Assembly: GCA_003439945.1 (NCBI GenBank)
Contig: QVRM01001997.1
Coordinates: 1 to 64,000, forward strand
Direction: 5' to 3'
DNA from: Dermanyssus gallinae
Lineage: Eukaryota; Arthropoda; Arachnida; Mesostigmata; Dermanyssidae
Length of the DNA stretch: 64,000 nt
Shown: piece by piece, positions 37,770-49,262 of the stretch
Position numbering within the stretch: the stretch's first letter is position 1
How the letters are laid out: every line of letters starts with the position of its first letter
Translations under genes and position numbers: made by a program
The notes under the pieces: model-generated
What the model saw: only the letters and a program-made list of their open reading frames with translations
Database searches by the model: none
Told to the model about the DNA's origin: nothing

Positions 37770-37984
37770 ATATAGTATTTTTAGGATTGTAGTTTATATA
37801 TAAATACAAATGTGTATAAAAGTTTGTATCGACGTATATGTATAAATCCGAGGCATTTACCTATTTATCGTTTTTACTTCTGTTGTACATTCTGACATAA
37901 CAATTGCGTCCCGGCAGGCATACTCAAATTGAACTTAAATGAAGCCTGGCCGAACCCAGTCTGCAGGCGAAAACTGCGCTGCCG

Positions 37985-38690
37985 CGTTGCACATCAATAG
38001 AGAGCTTCTAACGAAGGAACTGAGCGGCTTTTTATTTGCCCTGTTATAGTGTTTAGCCTCTTTCCTAGCTTCGTCAATGGTTGTTTGTGTGATTCGACTA
38101 GTTCTGCAAATTTGCTTATCTTATTCGACCGTTTGCCTGCTCTCGCAGCCGCTGACTGGCCATTAAGAGCCGCACAGACTGTTGCGCCACAAATAAGGGG
38201 TCGACCGAGTTTGAAAGGTGGAAGAATCATTCCGTCCGGTCTCTTACTATCGCTTCTGATTAAGCCGGTTGACTCTAAGGTGCTTGGACAGCTCGCTGTC
38301 CTCAATGCCTTCGCTAATGTACCGCTAATGGCCACGGCGGCGGCAATCTTCACTCACCACCATGCATGAGATGCATGGTGGGCTTTCCTCATACTGTTTC
38401 GCACCACAGGGGCACGGCGAGTGCCCCAACGCGCAAACCTGCAACCGTCAACCGTCGTTGTTCTAGAGTCCAGTAGCGTGCTCAGTAAAGCCCAAAATAA
38501 AGCATGCAGTGCATGGCCTGCATCGTAAGCGGAGGTTGTTCTGAGTCTAGCCCTGGTGGTGTCGCTCTTGGCCTTATCAATCAGCATGCAGTGCATGGCC
38601 TGCATCGTAAGCGGAGGTTGTTCTGAGTCTAGCCCTGGTGGTGTCGCTCTTGGCCTTATCAATCAGCAAGCAGGCTCTCTCAGCAGGTCG
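37985..38690 (-). mobile_element. Retroelement C-terminal fragment with KRPDG motif
   Basis: Minus-strand frames read DTTRARLRTTSAYDAGHALH (38500-38680) and later GLIRSDSKRPDGMILPP followed by GRPLI (about 38200-38270). This order (ARL...AG..L, then RSD.KRPDG) is found at the end of a widespread group of reverse-transcriptase-like animal proteins, where the KRPDG...WDVTV pair looks like a restriction-like nuclease core. Here the WD is replaced (ICGATV), so the site is broken. The assignment rests on remembered motif pattern, not a search. Confidence 0.55.
38501..38664. repeat. Perfect 82-bp tandem duplication
   Basis: Units 38501-38582 and 38583-38664 are identical. Because 82 is not a multiple of three, the duplication also breaks the reading frame of the retroelement fragment that contains it. 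Confidence 0.95.
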
Positions 38691-38919
38691 GCGAGCAAAG
38701 ATAACCATGTGCTCTAAGAAGAGCGGTCCTACCGATAAGTTCTGAAACCTGACATGAGACTGTTTGTGGGTTGGTCGCTGGTCCCAGGAGCTCACCGACT
38801 CTGCCGGATATCTGGTGCGTGGCTGCTGCTATTGAGGGCAGCGTCAGTGTGACCACATTTGGCAGACCACGGCCCCCGTTAACCGCAGGTAATAGGCATT
38901 TTCGCTTAGCTCAGGAGGT

Positions 38920-39000
38920 TTAGCATCGTGGTTAGAGTATCTCGTATCAGGTCGTTGGAGCGGATGAGGTTTTCTGTTCCGTTAACCACGTTAATCCCTC
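38920..39000 (+). mobile_element. tRNA-like sequence, possible SINE head
   Basis: TTTAGCATCGTGGTTAGAGT fits a polymerase III A box well. A weak B box (GAGGTTTTCTGTTCC) follows. No clean cloverleaf can be formed. Confidence 0.45.
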
Positions 39001-39369
39001 CTAATATGTGTGCGTCTCTTACTCACCACGACAACGCACCAGCCCGTAGGGCTGGAAACACTTTTCTTGCCGAATCTGGAGTCACGATTAGCACACACGC
39101 AAACAAGCACCCACCTTGTTACCTCAATGTGGCACCGTATGGTTTTGTTCTCTTTAAATAAAAAAGAAACATCTGAGATAGAGACAAGAATCGGTACTTG
39201 AAGCCATCTAGCTGGAGCATCGAAAAACGCGACTTAGTCTCAATACATCTATATAAATTGGTGAAAATTAAATGGAAACCTAAAAAAATGATCCTACTTC
39301 CAGAAAAACATATCCATAGACATCGCACAGTGTGCAACAACTAAAGTGTCACCTCACTAAAAGGATTGC

Positions 39370-39560
39370 TCGGCGTTAATAGAAGAGCGTGTATTGGTGT
39401 ATTGGGTGTTGCCGGTTCAATTCCTGTTGTTCATCGAACTTTCTTTGAGCGGTGCTTATTGGCAACAGACGTTAAAACTATACTGCTAAGGGCCCGCAGT
39501 CATGCTGCCACAAGAACTGTCGGGGAAACCCTAGATATCTTAACATGCCCGGTCCTCGAT
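39370..39560 (+). mobile_element. tRNA-derived SINE, family B, copy 1
   Basis: Contains a B box GCCGGTTCAATTCC (about 39411-39424) and a body shared with 52812-53000: GCAGTCATGCTGCCACAAGA, then CGGGGAAAC and TAGATATC. Confidence 0.75.
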
Positions 39561-41400
39561 GAATTGAGAATATGTTGCACGGCTAATCTAATTCCGTAAG
39601 AAACGGAAGTAAATCCAACTATAGTTTAAGGGTGGGTGAATATTGATTATAAAGTCTCAAATTCGAGAATAAAAGCGAAAGTCGGTTATAGTAGAGCCAT
39701 TGATTGTTATTGCTACTCTGGCTGTCTTTGGGGCCTCTCAATTTAGAAATCCTCTTAAAATCTCATAATTTGTCATATTCACTAGCCAATTTCCTGGCGA
39801 AGTTTAACACAAACAGAATTATTTCCTCTTATAATCAGATTATATATCTAAAGTTTGCGGAAAAAAACTACCCAGACCCGGCTAGTTATTACTGAAACGG
39901 ATATATATAAATAATTAATAAATATATAGTTGCTTATTAGAGGTTTAGTATAGCCAATCCTAGCCTGTTTGCTTGGTTTGTTTCCGTTGTTACACGTACA
40001 TGAGATATGGAATAAAAATGATCTCTATTGAGCGAGCCGTTTTGAACCCCTAGGCGCTTCGTAGAAGAGCTTCCAAATAGACAGTCCTTGCCTTTGAAGC
40101 AAAATATTGATTTTTGCTGCGCCTCGAATGACTACGCGAAGCTGGGATGTTGGGTAGACCTATTGTTCCTAATATTTATTCTCCCCATCACACGCCAATA
40201 ATGGCGTTTGGCTAGGGTTTAGTCCTTCTGATAGGGGTCGTGAAACGACAGGTTGACGACCATGGACGCCGATACTATCTTGTACTAACGAAAAATAGTC
40301 GGGTCCGCCCTCATTAATTACCATCGACAGGTTTCTATTAGCTTCGGCCTAGGCTCCAGACTTTATTATTCAGTCTAGCTCAAGCAGTAGTGAACAGTAG
40401 CCACAAAACGACTATTAGCTGAAGGGAGAACCGAAACAACATGCAGTAATAAAAAAACGAGGAAAATCCCGTTTACAAAGATGACACACTAAATAAAACG
40501 TCTAATCTGACAAAACTTGGCCTGAAGCTAGGATTACTAAAAAAATTATCTAAACTAAGATATTAAGAGAGGCATAAATACATCAACTCGTGTATATATT
40601 AGGTGGGACAGTAAATACTGGATATTTAATGTGTTTTTCAAATATCCGCTATGCCTCTGAGAGAATGCGGCTTTGTTTACAGAGCAGGTATCAATGTAGG
40701 GGCAAAAGTCTGTTGAATCTCTGAGAGCTTTATGAAGTGATCTCATTAATTGTTTTTAGTTTATGAATTCGGTCGGAATTGACAGCCAACATTTCAGTTA
40801 CGGGCAGCAACTTAAAATGCGTAAAAAATACCTTACTGCTGCAATATTCGACGAGGGCAGCATTTTAAACACTTGGTGCTACAATTAGTTTTGCAGGCTC
40901 CGTTTTAAGCCAACCTCCCCAGGAGACGCCAAAAAGACTAACTTACTCGCGTAAAATGTTGCTCTTTTTGGATGGGATAGTCATGCTATCGGCCACCACA
41001 AGTTTCTTCAAACAATAGTCACAAGTGTCAACGCGAGACCGCATGTGAGTTTCATTCCAGCCTCTGCACTTCGACTCGAAAATGTTGCCGCGTCGACCGC
41101 ACTCACCGAACATCGCACCGTCAAACTACCACCTATTCAGATGTCTGCAGAACTATCATTAAGGAAATAAATGATAACTAACTAGAATCAGTAAAAACAC
41201 ACGTGGAGACATCCCTCGAGATGCAAAAAAGCCAAAATTCTCTTTGGCATGTCAATTGATATTCTAGTCCAAATATGGGGTAGGGTTGTGGCTAACAAAG
41301 AAAAGTACTTTGTGAATGAATAAAATCTAATAACTTCGTACATCATTAAGGTGGATTTTAAAGTTAAAATATTTCACTTGTTTTCTGTCCTGTTCTGTAT

Positions 41401-41426
41401 AATATATATATATATATATATATACA

Positions 41427-41469
<43 letters not shown>

Positions 41470-41470
41470 G

Positions 41471-41503
<33 letters not shown>

Positions 41504-41510
41504 ATTTTAT
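41401..41510. repeat. Interrupted (TA)n with CATGCA spacers
   Basis: Three TA blocks separated by ACATGC and ending in ACATG. The array is nearly self-complementary along its whole length and lies about 100 bp from the donor of the CBD1 exon. Confidence 0.93.
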
Positions 41511-41614
41511 TGGTACAAATATTAGAAGAAATTGACATGCATACACGCCCACTTCTCCCCGCCTCGCTTCGTCTAGCCTGTTCGCCAGTTGTCTATTTTT
41601 CTGCTATGACTGAC

Positions 41615-41858
41615 CTGATGTAGAAGTGTTCGTCCTCCTCAAAGACATCGTCGTCAATGATCCGAATCGAGATGGTCTTCTCGCGCTCGCCGGGCCGGAA
41701 GATGAGCGTACCCTCGACGTGCTCGTAGTCGGGTCCCGCCACGGCAGTGCCGTCCTCCGTCTTGTAGTCCACGCAGACTGTCGTCGTTTCGACGTTGGGC
41801 GCGTCTCGCATGACAACCGCCTGCAGCTCACCACAGGACTCCATGCAAGTAATGTGGC
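41615..41858 (-). CDS. Calx: Na+/Ca2+ exchanger exon, core of Ca2+-binding domain 1 (Calx-beta)
   Basis: Encodes about residues 178-259 and most of the first Calx-beta domain, the high-affinity Ca2+ sensor of the exchanger. Visible ligand motifs are the Glu in CMESCGE, the Asp in YKTEDGTAVAG, and the cluster IIDDDVFEEDE. These align with the residues that bind four Ca2+ ions in NCX1 CBD1 (E385, D421, D446/D447, E451). The remaining DDD ligands are on the next exon. The acceptor is GTCGTAG, the donor GTCAGT, and the phase goes from 1 to 2. All recognised acidic positions are kept, so this domain should bind Ca2+. A long (TA)n tract lies about 85 bp upstream of the exon. Confidence 0.97.
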
Positions 41859-41942
41859 CTACGACGCCACCGTAATATCGCCAGGTCACCGAAGGCCGGC
41901 CACCGAGTAGAACCATCGATTCAACCAGACGCCCGGGCACAG

Positions 41943-41959
41943 ACATATATATATGTATG

Positions 41960-41998
<39 letters not shown>
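41943..41998. repeat. (TA)n/(GTAT)n microsatellite
   Basis: TA units with a short TATG interruption, about 85 bp upstream of the CBD1 core exon. Confidence 0.94.
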
Positions 41999-41999
<1 letters not shown>

Positions 42000-42220
42000 A
42001 AGATAAGGTGGAAACAGCAACAGCGGTGATAACCGCGCCCGACGAATCCAACAGGTTGGGTTTGAATCATCAGGCGAAGCATTCAAGGCAGGATGGTGTC
42101 CGTAGGTGTCCGTGTCAGGCAGGATAGACCAGAGAAACAACACAAGCAGCAGAAAAAAAACAGCATTAAAAACAGTTGCAGGATACAGGTTGGCATCGTG
42201 ACAGCATAGAGCAACTAACG

Positions 42221-42226
<6 letters not shown>

Positions 42227-42273
<47 letters not shown>

Positions 42274-42278
42274 TATAT
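42227..42278. repeat. (TA)n microsatellite
   Basis: Two TA blocks separated by ACAT. Confidence 0.94.
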
Positions 42279-43359
42279 ACACATCGAATTGCAATGGATT
42301 GTTTGTTCTTTCTGAAATAGCAGTATCTGCTTTGTACAGACGCACGTATCTATTGCTATAAGAATCGTTTGTAGAGCATCAATGAGAATCGTCAACGGAT
42401 TCAGGGCGCCAAGCTTTTATATTTATATATATACAAGTTGGTACGTATCATACGCCAGCCAGGTACAAACAGTCCGACAGTTGTGTGGTCGGCCTTCGAA
42501 CAAACCCCCGAAAAAGTGCTGCCGAAGACGACAAAGATGAGCTAGCTGTTGTTTATGCGATAGGCACAGACGGCCCGGTTGGAGGGAGCTGTTCTGCAGC
42601 AGTGGGCCATTGGGGCCCCTCCAAATGCACAGCGAAATTCTGCTGAAGTGCATCGCCACGAACCACAACATAAACAACAACAGCAACAACACTAACGAGG
42701 ACGACAACAACAACGATTACGGCAAAGGCTGGCCCGGCAGGTCGTATAATTGCAGTAACAACAATAATAACAACAACATGTCACGATAACAACAACAACA
42801 ACGGCGATGACATTAACGAGTTTTGGCCACATCAGTACATATCTGCCCCACGAAATCTGCAGCCAGGGGCCATCGTCCGCCTCGTATCGCACTACCGCAG
42901 GTCACGTTCATTATTCTGTAACATGGCGCCCATAGCTATGCCTGCTAGCCAGTGGCTGGTCCCTGGTCGGTGGTCGGTGTTCCTCCTGTCATGACACGTC
43001 CGGGTGTCGGCCGCCAACCGGGAGGTCCTGCCATGAAGGGAAGTATGCCGGGTGGAATACGAAACGGGAACGAGCAAAAGAGACAGAGAGAGGGAAACGA
43101 ACAGTCCAGTGCAGGACAAACGGCAGCAGAGGCAGGGCAACAAAGGGCTTTGCTGGGATTTTGTCCGAACTGTTAGGCCACACGATTAGGCCACAATGCA
43201 GGCCCTAATTGCGCGGTACGACAACAAGTGGGCATCTGGTGAATGAGCGGGCACTTGACCTCGAGCTTAGTCTCAAACACGTACGCGCCTACGTTAGCAT
43301 GTGGCGGCCATTGCCGGCTTTTACGTAAAGTAGATGTCAAACAAACAGTACTATTAGAC

Positions 43360-43360
<1 letters not shown>

Positions 43361-43391
<31 letters not shown>
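43361..43391. repeat. (TA)n microsatellite
   Basis: About 15 TA units. Confidence 0.95.
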
Positions 43392-43394
<3 letters not shown>

Positions 43395-43801
43395 ACGAGT
43401 GCGTACAACTGCTATGGTTGTCTTATTCTCAACATATGCAGCGATAATCAAATTGCCAAAACATGCAGGTTTCTTTGATAATTTAGTTCCTTTCCTATTT
43501 AAGTATTTCTTTTAGATGTAGCGATAAATCAAATCAGCCGTTTGTTCCCTCATTTGTTGGCGCCCACCCCTGAAATCAAACATATATTACACTCCATTAG
43601 AGAATTCTGTTTTTTAGTTAAAACGTTTTTCATTGAAAGGCATGATTGGTATACTAACGAGGCAAAGTTCGGTTAGTATAGCGGATGGTCAACGGGTCCA
43701 CAGTAGCTCATTCTTGTTGTGTAATTCAAGTCAGTTTTCATTTAAAAACTGTTAAAGACATCTCAGCACGTGACTTTTCTGTTGATTAATTCCGGATACA
43801 A

Positions 43802-44212
43802 CTAAGTAGCTTCTTCGAGGTTTTCAATGGTCACTTCGGTCTCTAATTTTGCGTCTGGCGTGATCCTTCCTCTATCCTCTATTGACGCTTCTAGTTTACT
43901 TAGTAGCCTAGGAAGATTTTTGGTTCCCTCTTTAATCTCGCTCTTCGTGAAAGCGTGTGCTTCGCACAATTCCAACAAGCGATACATTCGTCGCTTTAAC
44001 GCCAGGACAGCGTTCTAGAGTTATTTTTCCATAAGCTCTTCTAAAATCTTTGTTGTTCCGTCTGTATTTTCTTTTCCCGGTAATCCAGAAACGGCCCTAT
44101 TTCCAACTTCCGACTCCGTGTCAGTTATTGCGTGAGAGATGTCCCGGCCCTGGGGGTTGGCCTCGTTCTCCTCCCTTTCTTTCCCAAATTCGTCTCCGGT
44201 CTCCCCCTTCAA
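43802..44212 (-). pseudogene. Charged coding remnant, possibly a retrotransposon ORF1
   Basis: Two minus-strand frames follow each other: 44212-44021 (acidic, ending LEELMEK and a stop) and 43987-43802 (RLLELCEAHAFTKSEIKEGT, then LPRLLSKLEASIEDR). Between them the same frame continues after a stop with VLALKRR. The composition is rich in Glu, Lys and Arg and looks helical or coiled-coil, as in LINE ORF1 or similar element proteins. I do not recognise a specific family. Confidence 0.35.
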
Positions 44213-46372
44213 TTATCCCCCTCCGGTTGCCCCCTCGTTGGCCATTGCCTGGCGAGTTGACAAACCTTCTCCCAGTCTATGAGGTTGAGTTGCTACCACT
44301 ATTTAATCTGCGATATTACACCGTTGAAATTCAAAACCGGAACTATTATATACCACTAGTGCTCTACTAGATGCTCGGAACACGCCTACTTAACGATGGA
44401 GTCAAGGGCAGTGTAACCAGATATGATCTGGCCACTGGTATGCATTTTCTATAAAGATAGAATAATTTGACTCACGAAGAAAAGGAGTGTAGCCTTATAA
44501 AGCTATGCCTGAAGGCGTGCCGGAGTTCATTTTGACTCCACTATTTAATAAAGTTAAAAATACATCTGCTAACGACCCCCAAACCGTGGCTTGAGGAGAA
44601 TGCATTTGGGAGACATTCGTTGTAACGGAGCCTAATATGTATTGTTTGTGACTTTTACTATTAGCCGTTGTTATAAGTGATCTCATGTATACAAAATATA
44701 AAAAAGAGTTTTATTTTTCATGTAGAATGTTATATTTTACTAATATGGCTATACCTCTGAGTAGGGAACTATGCGTATCGGATCGATTATCTTAGCAAGA
44801 GAACCATTCGCGGTAACCACCAAAATGACGGCATCCTCGTTTTTGATTTTCTGATGGAAGTCACTGATTGCCATTCATGATTGTTATTGCTCGTGCTTAG
44901 AAAGCCATGGCCGTATCTGTTGTTATTATTATTACTATGATTATTATTAAAATAACAATAATGCCCAAGATCATACGTTCGAACCTCACAACTGCAGTTT
45001 AGGATTTTTAAAGGATACTGACTTTTAATAATAATAGTATTACAATTACTGTGATTGGTTTGTTTTTGCGTTTTGTTTTTTAATACTGCTGCATCCAATA
45101 TAGCTAGACTTATGTGTAGGTGTCCCTATTAAATTAATGTCTCATTTATAGGTACTACACATTGTTTGCTGTTGCTACTATTGTTTGCCATTATATTGCA
45201 TTGCTGATCTTGTTATTGTATGCTCGCGTTCTCATCACCCTCACAAATTTTCGACCACGAGGGTGTTTCAAAGAGCGGTCATTGGAGATCAAGCCCTATT
45301 CCTGAGAAGTTTATCAGGATAATGAGGCGCTTGCATTATCATCCTCTGGAAAAAGATAAGAACTATAACAGTGGGATATTTGACTAAACGTAGTCCATGT
45401 CATGGGACATACCTAAGTAAACATGATACCCTTTACAGCAGTTTGAATACGATGCTTTTTCAAATGTGCAGATCCGCCGATAGAAGATGGCCCTTGGCGT
45501 TTCATGTTGGACAGGCGAGATACGCTCGCGTAAAGAACGGTAGCGGCAACGCTGTACTATATAATAAATAACCCCAGCAGAAACGATTGCGCCTTGTGAA
45601 CAAACCTGCCCCATGATATAACGTTACTTAGCTTGGTCATAATGACTCTTCTGGACGTGAGTTTAGTCGTTTTTAAAATTCAGAAATTAGTCATACGCCT
45701 GGCATCTAAACAGAGATCACGTTCGGCCTGACACACGAGTGCGCGTCGTTGCAGGTAAGTGTTTTTCACTTTTTGTTTCTATTATTTCAGTGTAAGGAGA
45801 CCCTTTCTTAACTAAGAATTAGTTGGAGTGTAACTAATTAAACTATTACTTGTTGCGCAAATTATATTCGAGGCCTACATTTGGCAATGTACGGACTTTC
45901 GCATAGTCTTATTAAGCCAGCGTTTCTGCTTACGCATTTATCGACAATTCACGGCTAATAATATTAATCATGCCATAAGCGTCGTCAACAACAACAACTA
46001 TAGCCTGCAGCAATGTCAAACGAAAACATCGAAGACCAGTAATGACAATAGCTAAAACAATAACGTCAACATATGTTGTTATTCCCACGCAGACTTTGTG
46101 GTTCTACCGTTCAACAAACGGGACGGACAGCTACTAAACTAACTCAGACTGATATCGCGCACAACAACACCTACCCGAACAAACGATGATCTCGATCATC
46201 ATTGTCACAACAACAACAATAACAAAAACAAACAGGTTAGCGCTGAAATACGGCATGCCTTTTTGGCGCTCTCATCTGCTTTGTGCTCTGTTTCAAACGC
46301 CCTGTAGTGTTGAAGGATTCGTAAGTTTCGTATACCGAAAACCGATGGCTTTGAGTTCAGGCACACACTAAC

Positions 46373-46554
46373 CGGGATCGAAGTAGATCTTGACGGTGGG
46401 CGGCTCATCGTGGCCGGTCCTAGGGAGGCCCAACTCCATTTCGTCCTTGGAAAAGGCTCGTGACCTCCTTTCGCGGATCTCCTCAAGAACCATCCGTGAC
46501 GGCCGCCTTCGCATCAACTGTCCCGCGCCCATCAGCTTGCGAGTTGCCTGAATT
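46373..46554 (-). CDS. Calx: Na+/Ca2+ exchanger exon, IQATR linker and start of CBD1
   Basis: Encodes about residues 117-178. It opens with IQATRKLMGAGQLMRR, matching the invariant NCX segment IQATRLMTGAGNILKR that leads into the first Ca2+-binding domain. A basic and acidic linker follows. It ends PTVKIYFDPG, the first beta strand of CBD1 (NCX1: KIFFEQG). The acceptor is TTGTTCAG and the donor GTTAGT; the exon starts in phase 2 and ends in phase 1, and both joins keep the frame. The linker between IQATR and CBD1 carries several Arg-Arg and Ser sites, but I cannot assign a modification site from sequence alone. Confidence 0.95.
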
Positions 46555-47408
46555 CTGAACAAACAACAACACATGGTATAGTAATGTACGGCACCTAGTA
46601 ATGTATAATAGTAGTTTATTGTGTGTGTGTGTTGACGTCGTAGTAGTAGTAGTAGAAGCCAGTTCGATTTCTACGTTCTTTTAATACATAATTTTTAGAA
46701 CTTCTTTAGCATAAGAATGATTCTCCCTTTACATGTGTGTATATAACATCTATTAAGGACCTTTACTAAGTATATATATATATATATATATATATACGTT
46801 TTGTAGTGTGCGAATATAATTCTATATCAACATAATTATTTCTTACAATTTATCAGTTGACTGAGAAAATATTAATGATAATTTATATATATATATATAT
46901 AGATTAATAATTTTCTTAACAACTGATACACTGTAACAAATAGTATATATATGTATGTGTATGTGTGCCTAAAAGTCTTAGCTCAGCATTTCCGAGCACG
47001 TAAGCTGCTGCAAATAGTCGTCATCTAATGAAGAAGCGGTCATTTATGGGTGATGATTGATGGTCGGTCGGGCGTTCTGCGTTTGCTTGCTGCGAGCGTC
47101 GCATTTTTCTCTTCGTTGTCCCGTTGTTCGCCGCCTTGTGTCGCCGCGCATTGCACTGTCTGTTGTTTCGCTTTCATATATATATGGGATAGTGTTATAG
47201 TCGAGTAGCAAGTACTCTTCCTTCTCGCCTCGGTGAGTGACTTCCTGCGCTGAGATTGCTCTCTAGCTTGTTAGGCTCGCTAGCGACAAGAACCAAGCCC
47301 GTGGTTTTCCGTGTCACAAAGGAGTGTGTGCAACAAACTGTGAAGATTAACACTGATGGTAGACCCAGCTGCGGAGGCGAAATTTCTGCTCTCGTTAGTC
47401 TTTGTCCG

Positions 47409-47444
47409 TATCGTCGTCGCTGAGAAGTTAGCTATAAGAGAAAA

Positions 47445-47479
<35 letters not shown>

Positions 47480-47496
47480 CAACTTCTCAGCGACGA

Positions 47497-47501
<5 letters not shown>
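47409..47501. repeat. 21-bp perfect inverted repeat around (TA)n
   Basis: 47409-47429 (core CGTCGTCGCTGAGAAG) is the exact reverse complement of 47481-47501. Between them is a 51-base loop that includes a (TA)n tract. A second (TA)n tract follows at 47500-47533. Confidence 0.95.
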
Positions 47502-47536
<35 letters not shown>

Positions 47537-48250
47537 AGAGAGAGAGGGGGGAGATAGCTAGGGTGAGAGAGGAGAAAAGAAAGATGGAGATGAACGGGCT
47601 CAGTGTCGACAATGACACATGTGGAGGCAGACAGACGCTGCACACAACGGCAGCAAGGCCTGGCGGCGGTCGCACTTTTCGCCCCCTATCGTCGACCCCG
47701 TCGGCCGCCTAAAGGAGAAAAAGTCACCTAGCGGAAGCGGGCGTGGGCGAATTCAAATAAACGCGCCAAGCGTGGCCGACGGCAAACAGCAATTAACGTG
47801 ACGACACGACACGTTGGCATCCTCCTCCCGACAACGTTCCGTCACTTCTACAGCCGCGGCGGCGGGAGCGTGCGGCGACGAAACTTCAAGTTCAAGCGAG
47901 ACGAACAGAGGAATAGGGCGGAAGCAGTACCCTTCGAGCAACAAGCAAAGGAAGACCGGGGGGTCCAGGAGCAAGGGCATGCAATAGTTGTAGTAGGCTG
48001 CCAGTGAGGTCGAGGACGAAGAGTAGAGATGGGCACGAAAATTAGTTAGAGAGGAGTGGTATAGCACTCTACAGCAGCCAACCAGCTAGTCATTCAGACA
48101 GACAGTCAGTCAGTCAGTGAGTGGTAATTTCAAGTAGCAGCAGTACCCCTGGGGACAGGCAGAGGTGACGGCGCGCGAAGCCAACGCTGCCAGCGTCGGG
48201 TCTGCTCTGCAAGACCCTAGTTCGTCATTTATGAGTCTCAACAGGGACGT

Positions 48251-48303
48251 CGGGCGGGACGGGGCAGGGCAGGGCCGAGCGGGGCAGGACAGGGCCGGGC
48301 GGG
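48251..48303 (+). repeat. G-rich tandem, potential G-quadruplex
   Basis: At least four GGG runs with short loops (GGGCGGGACGGGGCAGGGCA onward), repeated as GGGCAGG and GGGCCG(A/G)G units. It fits the usual G3 with 1-7-base loop rule on the plus strand. Confidence 0.8.
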
Positions 48304-48736
48304 AAGAGAGAGGAATTTCCTTAGGGAAATCTATCGCCGCCACTTGCTCCTTCCGTGTTTTATTAAGCCATCCATCAAGGTTTGCCGTCAAGGTCGCGCA
48401 CCGCCTGGAGGACTTTGTGTGGCCATTTCGTTTGGTCACCAATTTGTGGCACTATCCAACTTCCCCGGTGCCCTCTTAAGTGAGCCCACCCCCCCCCCTT
48501 CCTCATGTGAAGATGATGCAATCCCCTTGACAGTGTATCACTGCGTACTTTGCACTTTGCCGACGTAGCGAAAAGTACCGCTAGAATAAATAAGGCTGGA
48601 CAATTCACATAATGTGACGACGAAGTATACCGCATTTGATCCTTCAGAGTACAGTTGGATAAATTGCGGTCAGCATTGCTAACATTGCGCTAATTACGAA
48701 GTAGCAATAACTAATTTACGCGCGTTTAGCCTGCGC

Positions 48737-48771
<35 letters not shown>

Positions 48772-49009
48772 GAGCAATATGCATTAAAAACTTTGTAGAA
48801 GGAAGGCCGTTCTATGTGGAAGGATGACCGTTTTTTTTCAAAAAGTTAAACTACACATACGTGTATCATTTAGATCACTTACGTCTAGTGTCACCTGTTC
48901 GTTCAGTCGACTCAAGCCATGTCTGTATATATATATATAACATGGGGTCACCCCCCTCTCCCCATGTATGTATATATTTATGACATAGGGTCACCCCCCT
49001 CCTGTGTAC

Positions 49010-49262
49010 CTGTAGTATGCGCGTGATTTGGGCCCTTGGTTGAGAATCTCCTCGCGCGCCATGGCCTCGAGTTGCTCCATGAGCGCGTCGGGGTACTTTC
49101 TGCGCAGGTTGCGCAGGATCTCAATGTAGTTCTTTCGGTGCTTCTCGAAGGCTGCCGCCTCCTCAGTGAGGTCGTCTTCCGGTTCGCGTTCGTCACCCGA
49201 TTGCACATCGCCGTTCGAGGTCGGCGGATGGATGATCGTGATAGCCGGAACCTCGAGTGATA
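49010..49262 (-). CDS. Calx: Na+/Ca2+ exchanger exon, helical part of the regulatory loop before CBD1
   Basis: Encodes roughly residues 33-117 of the visible protein. A variable acidic stretch (GDEREPEDDLTEEAAAFEK) is followed by a charged helical region ending NQGPKSRAYYR. NCX1 has the equivalent SQQQKSRAFYR just before IQATR. The donor is GTACAC, a weak site, followed at once in the intron by a GGGGGG run. The acceptor I chose (GAGCAG before TATCAC) has almost no pyrimidine tract. It is supported because it is the first AG for a long way upstream and because its phase 1 start joins exactly to the previous exon. The frame stays open upstream of this acceptor as far as about 49448, so an extended exon or alternative start is possible. 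Confidence 0.88.

Larger units (their letters stand above)
32138..41614 (-). other. Intron of about 9.5 kb between CBD1 exons
   Basis: Contains (TA)n tracts at 37069-37103, 37184-37211 and next to an A run near 37719-37767. It also holds SINE copies at 37372-37543, 38920-39000 and 39370-39560, and a retroelement C-terminal fragment with an 82-bp tandem duplication (37985-38690). From about 32.2 to 37 kb and from 39.6 to 41.4 kb I find no recognisable gene or element. Confidence 0.8.
41859..46372 (-). other. Intron upstream of the CBD1 core exon
   Basis: About 4.5 kb with (TA)n tracts at 41943-41998, 42227-42278 and 43361-43391, CAA-rich simple sequence near 42665-42810, and a minus-strand charged coding remnant at 43802-44212. 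No other gene recognised. Confidence 0.8.
46555..49009 (-). other. Intron of about 2.5 kb
   Basis: Contains (TA)n tracts near 46772-46795 and 48737-48767, an inverted repeat around a TA tract at 47409-47533, CAGT-type repeats near 48098-48120, a G-rich stretch at 48251-48303, and a tandem G/C-run duplication next to the splice donor (48920-49008). No gene recognised. Confidence 0.8.
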
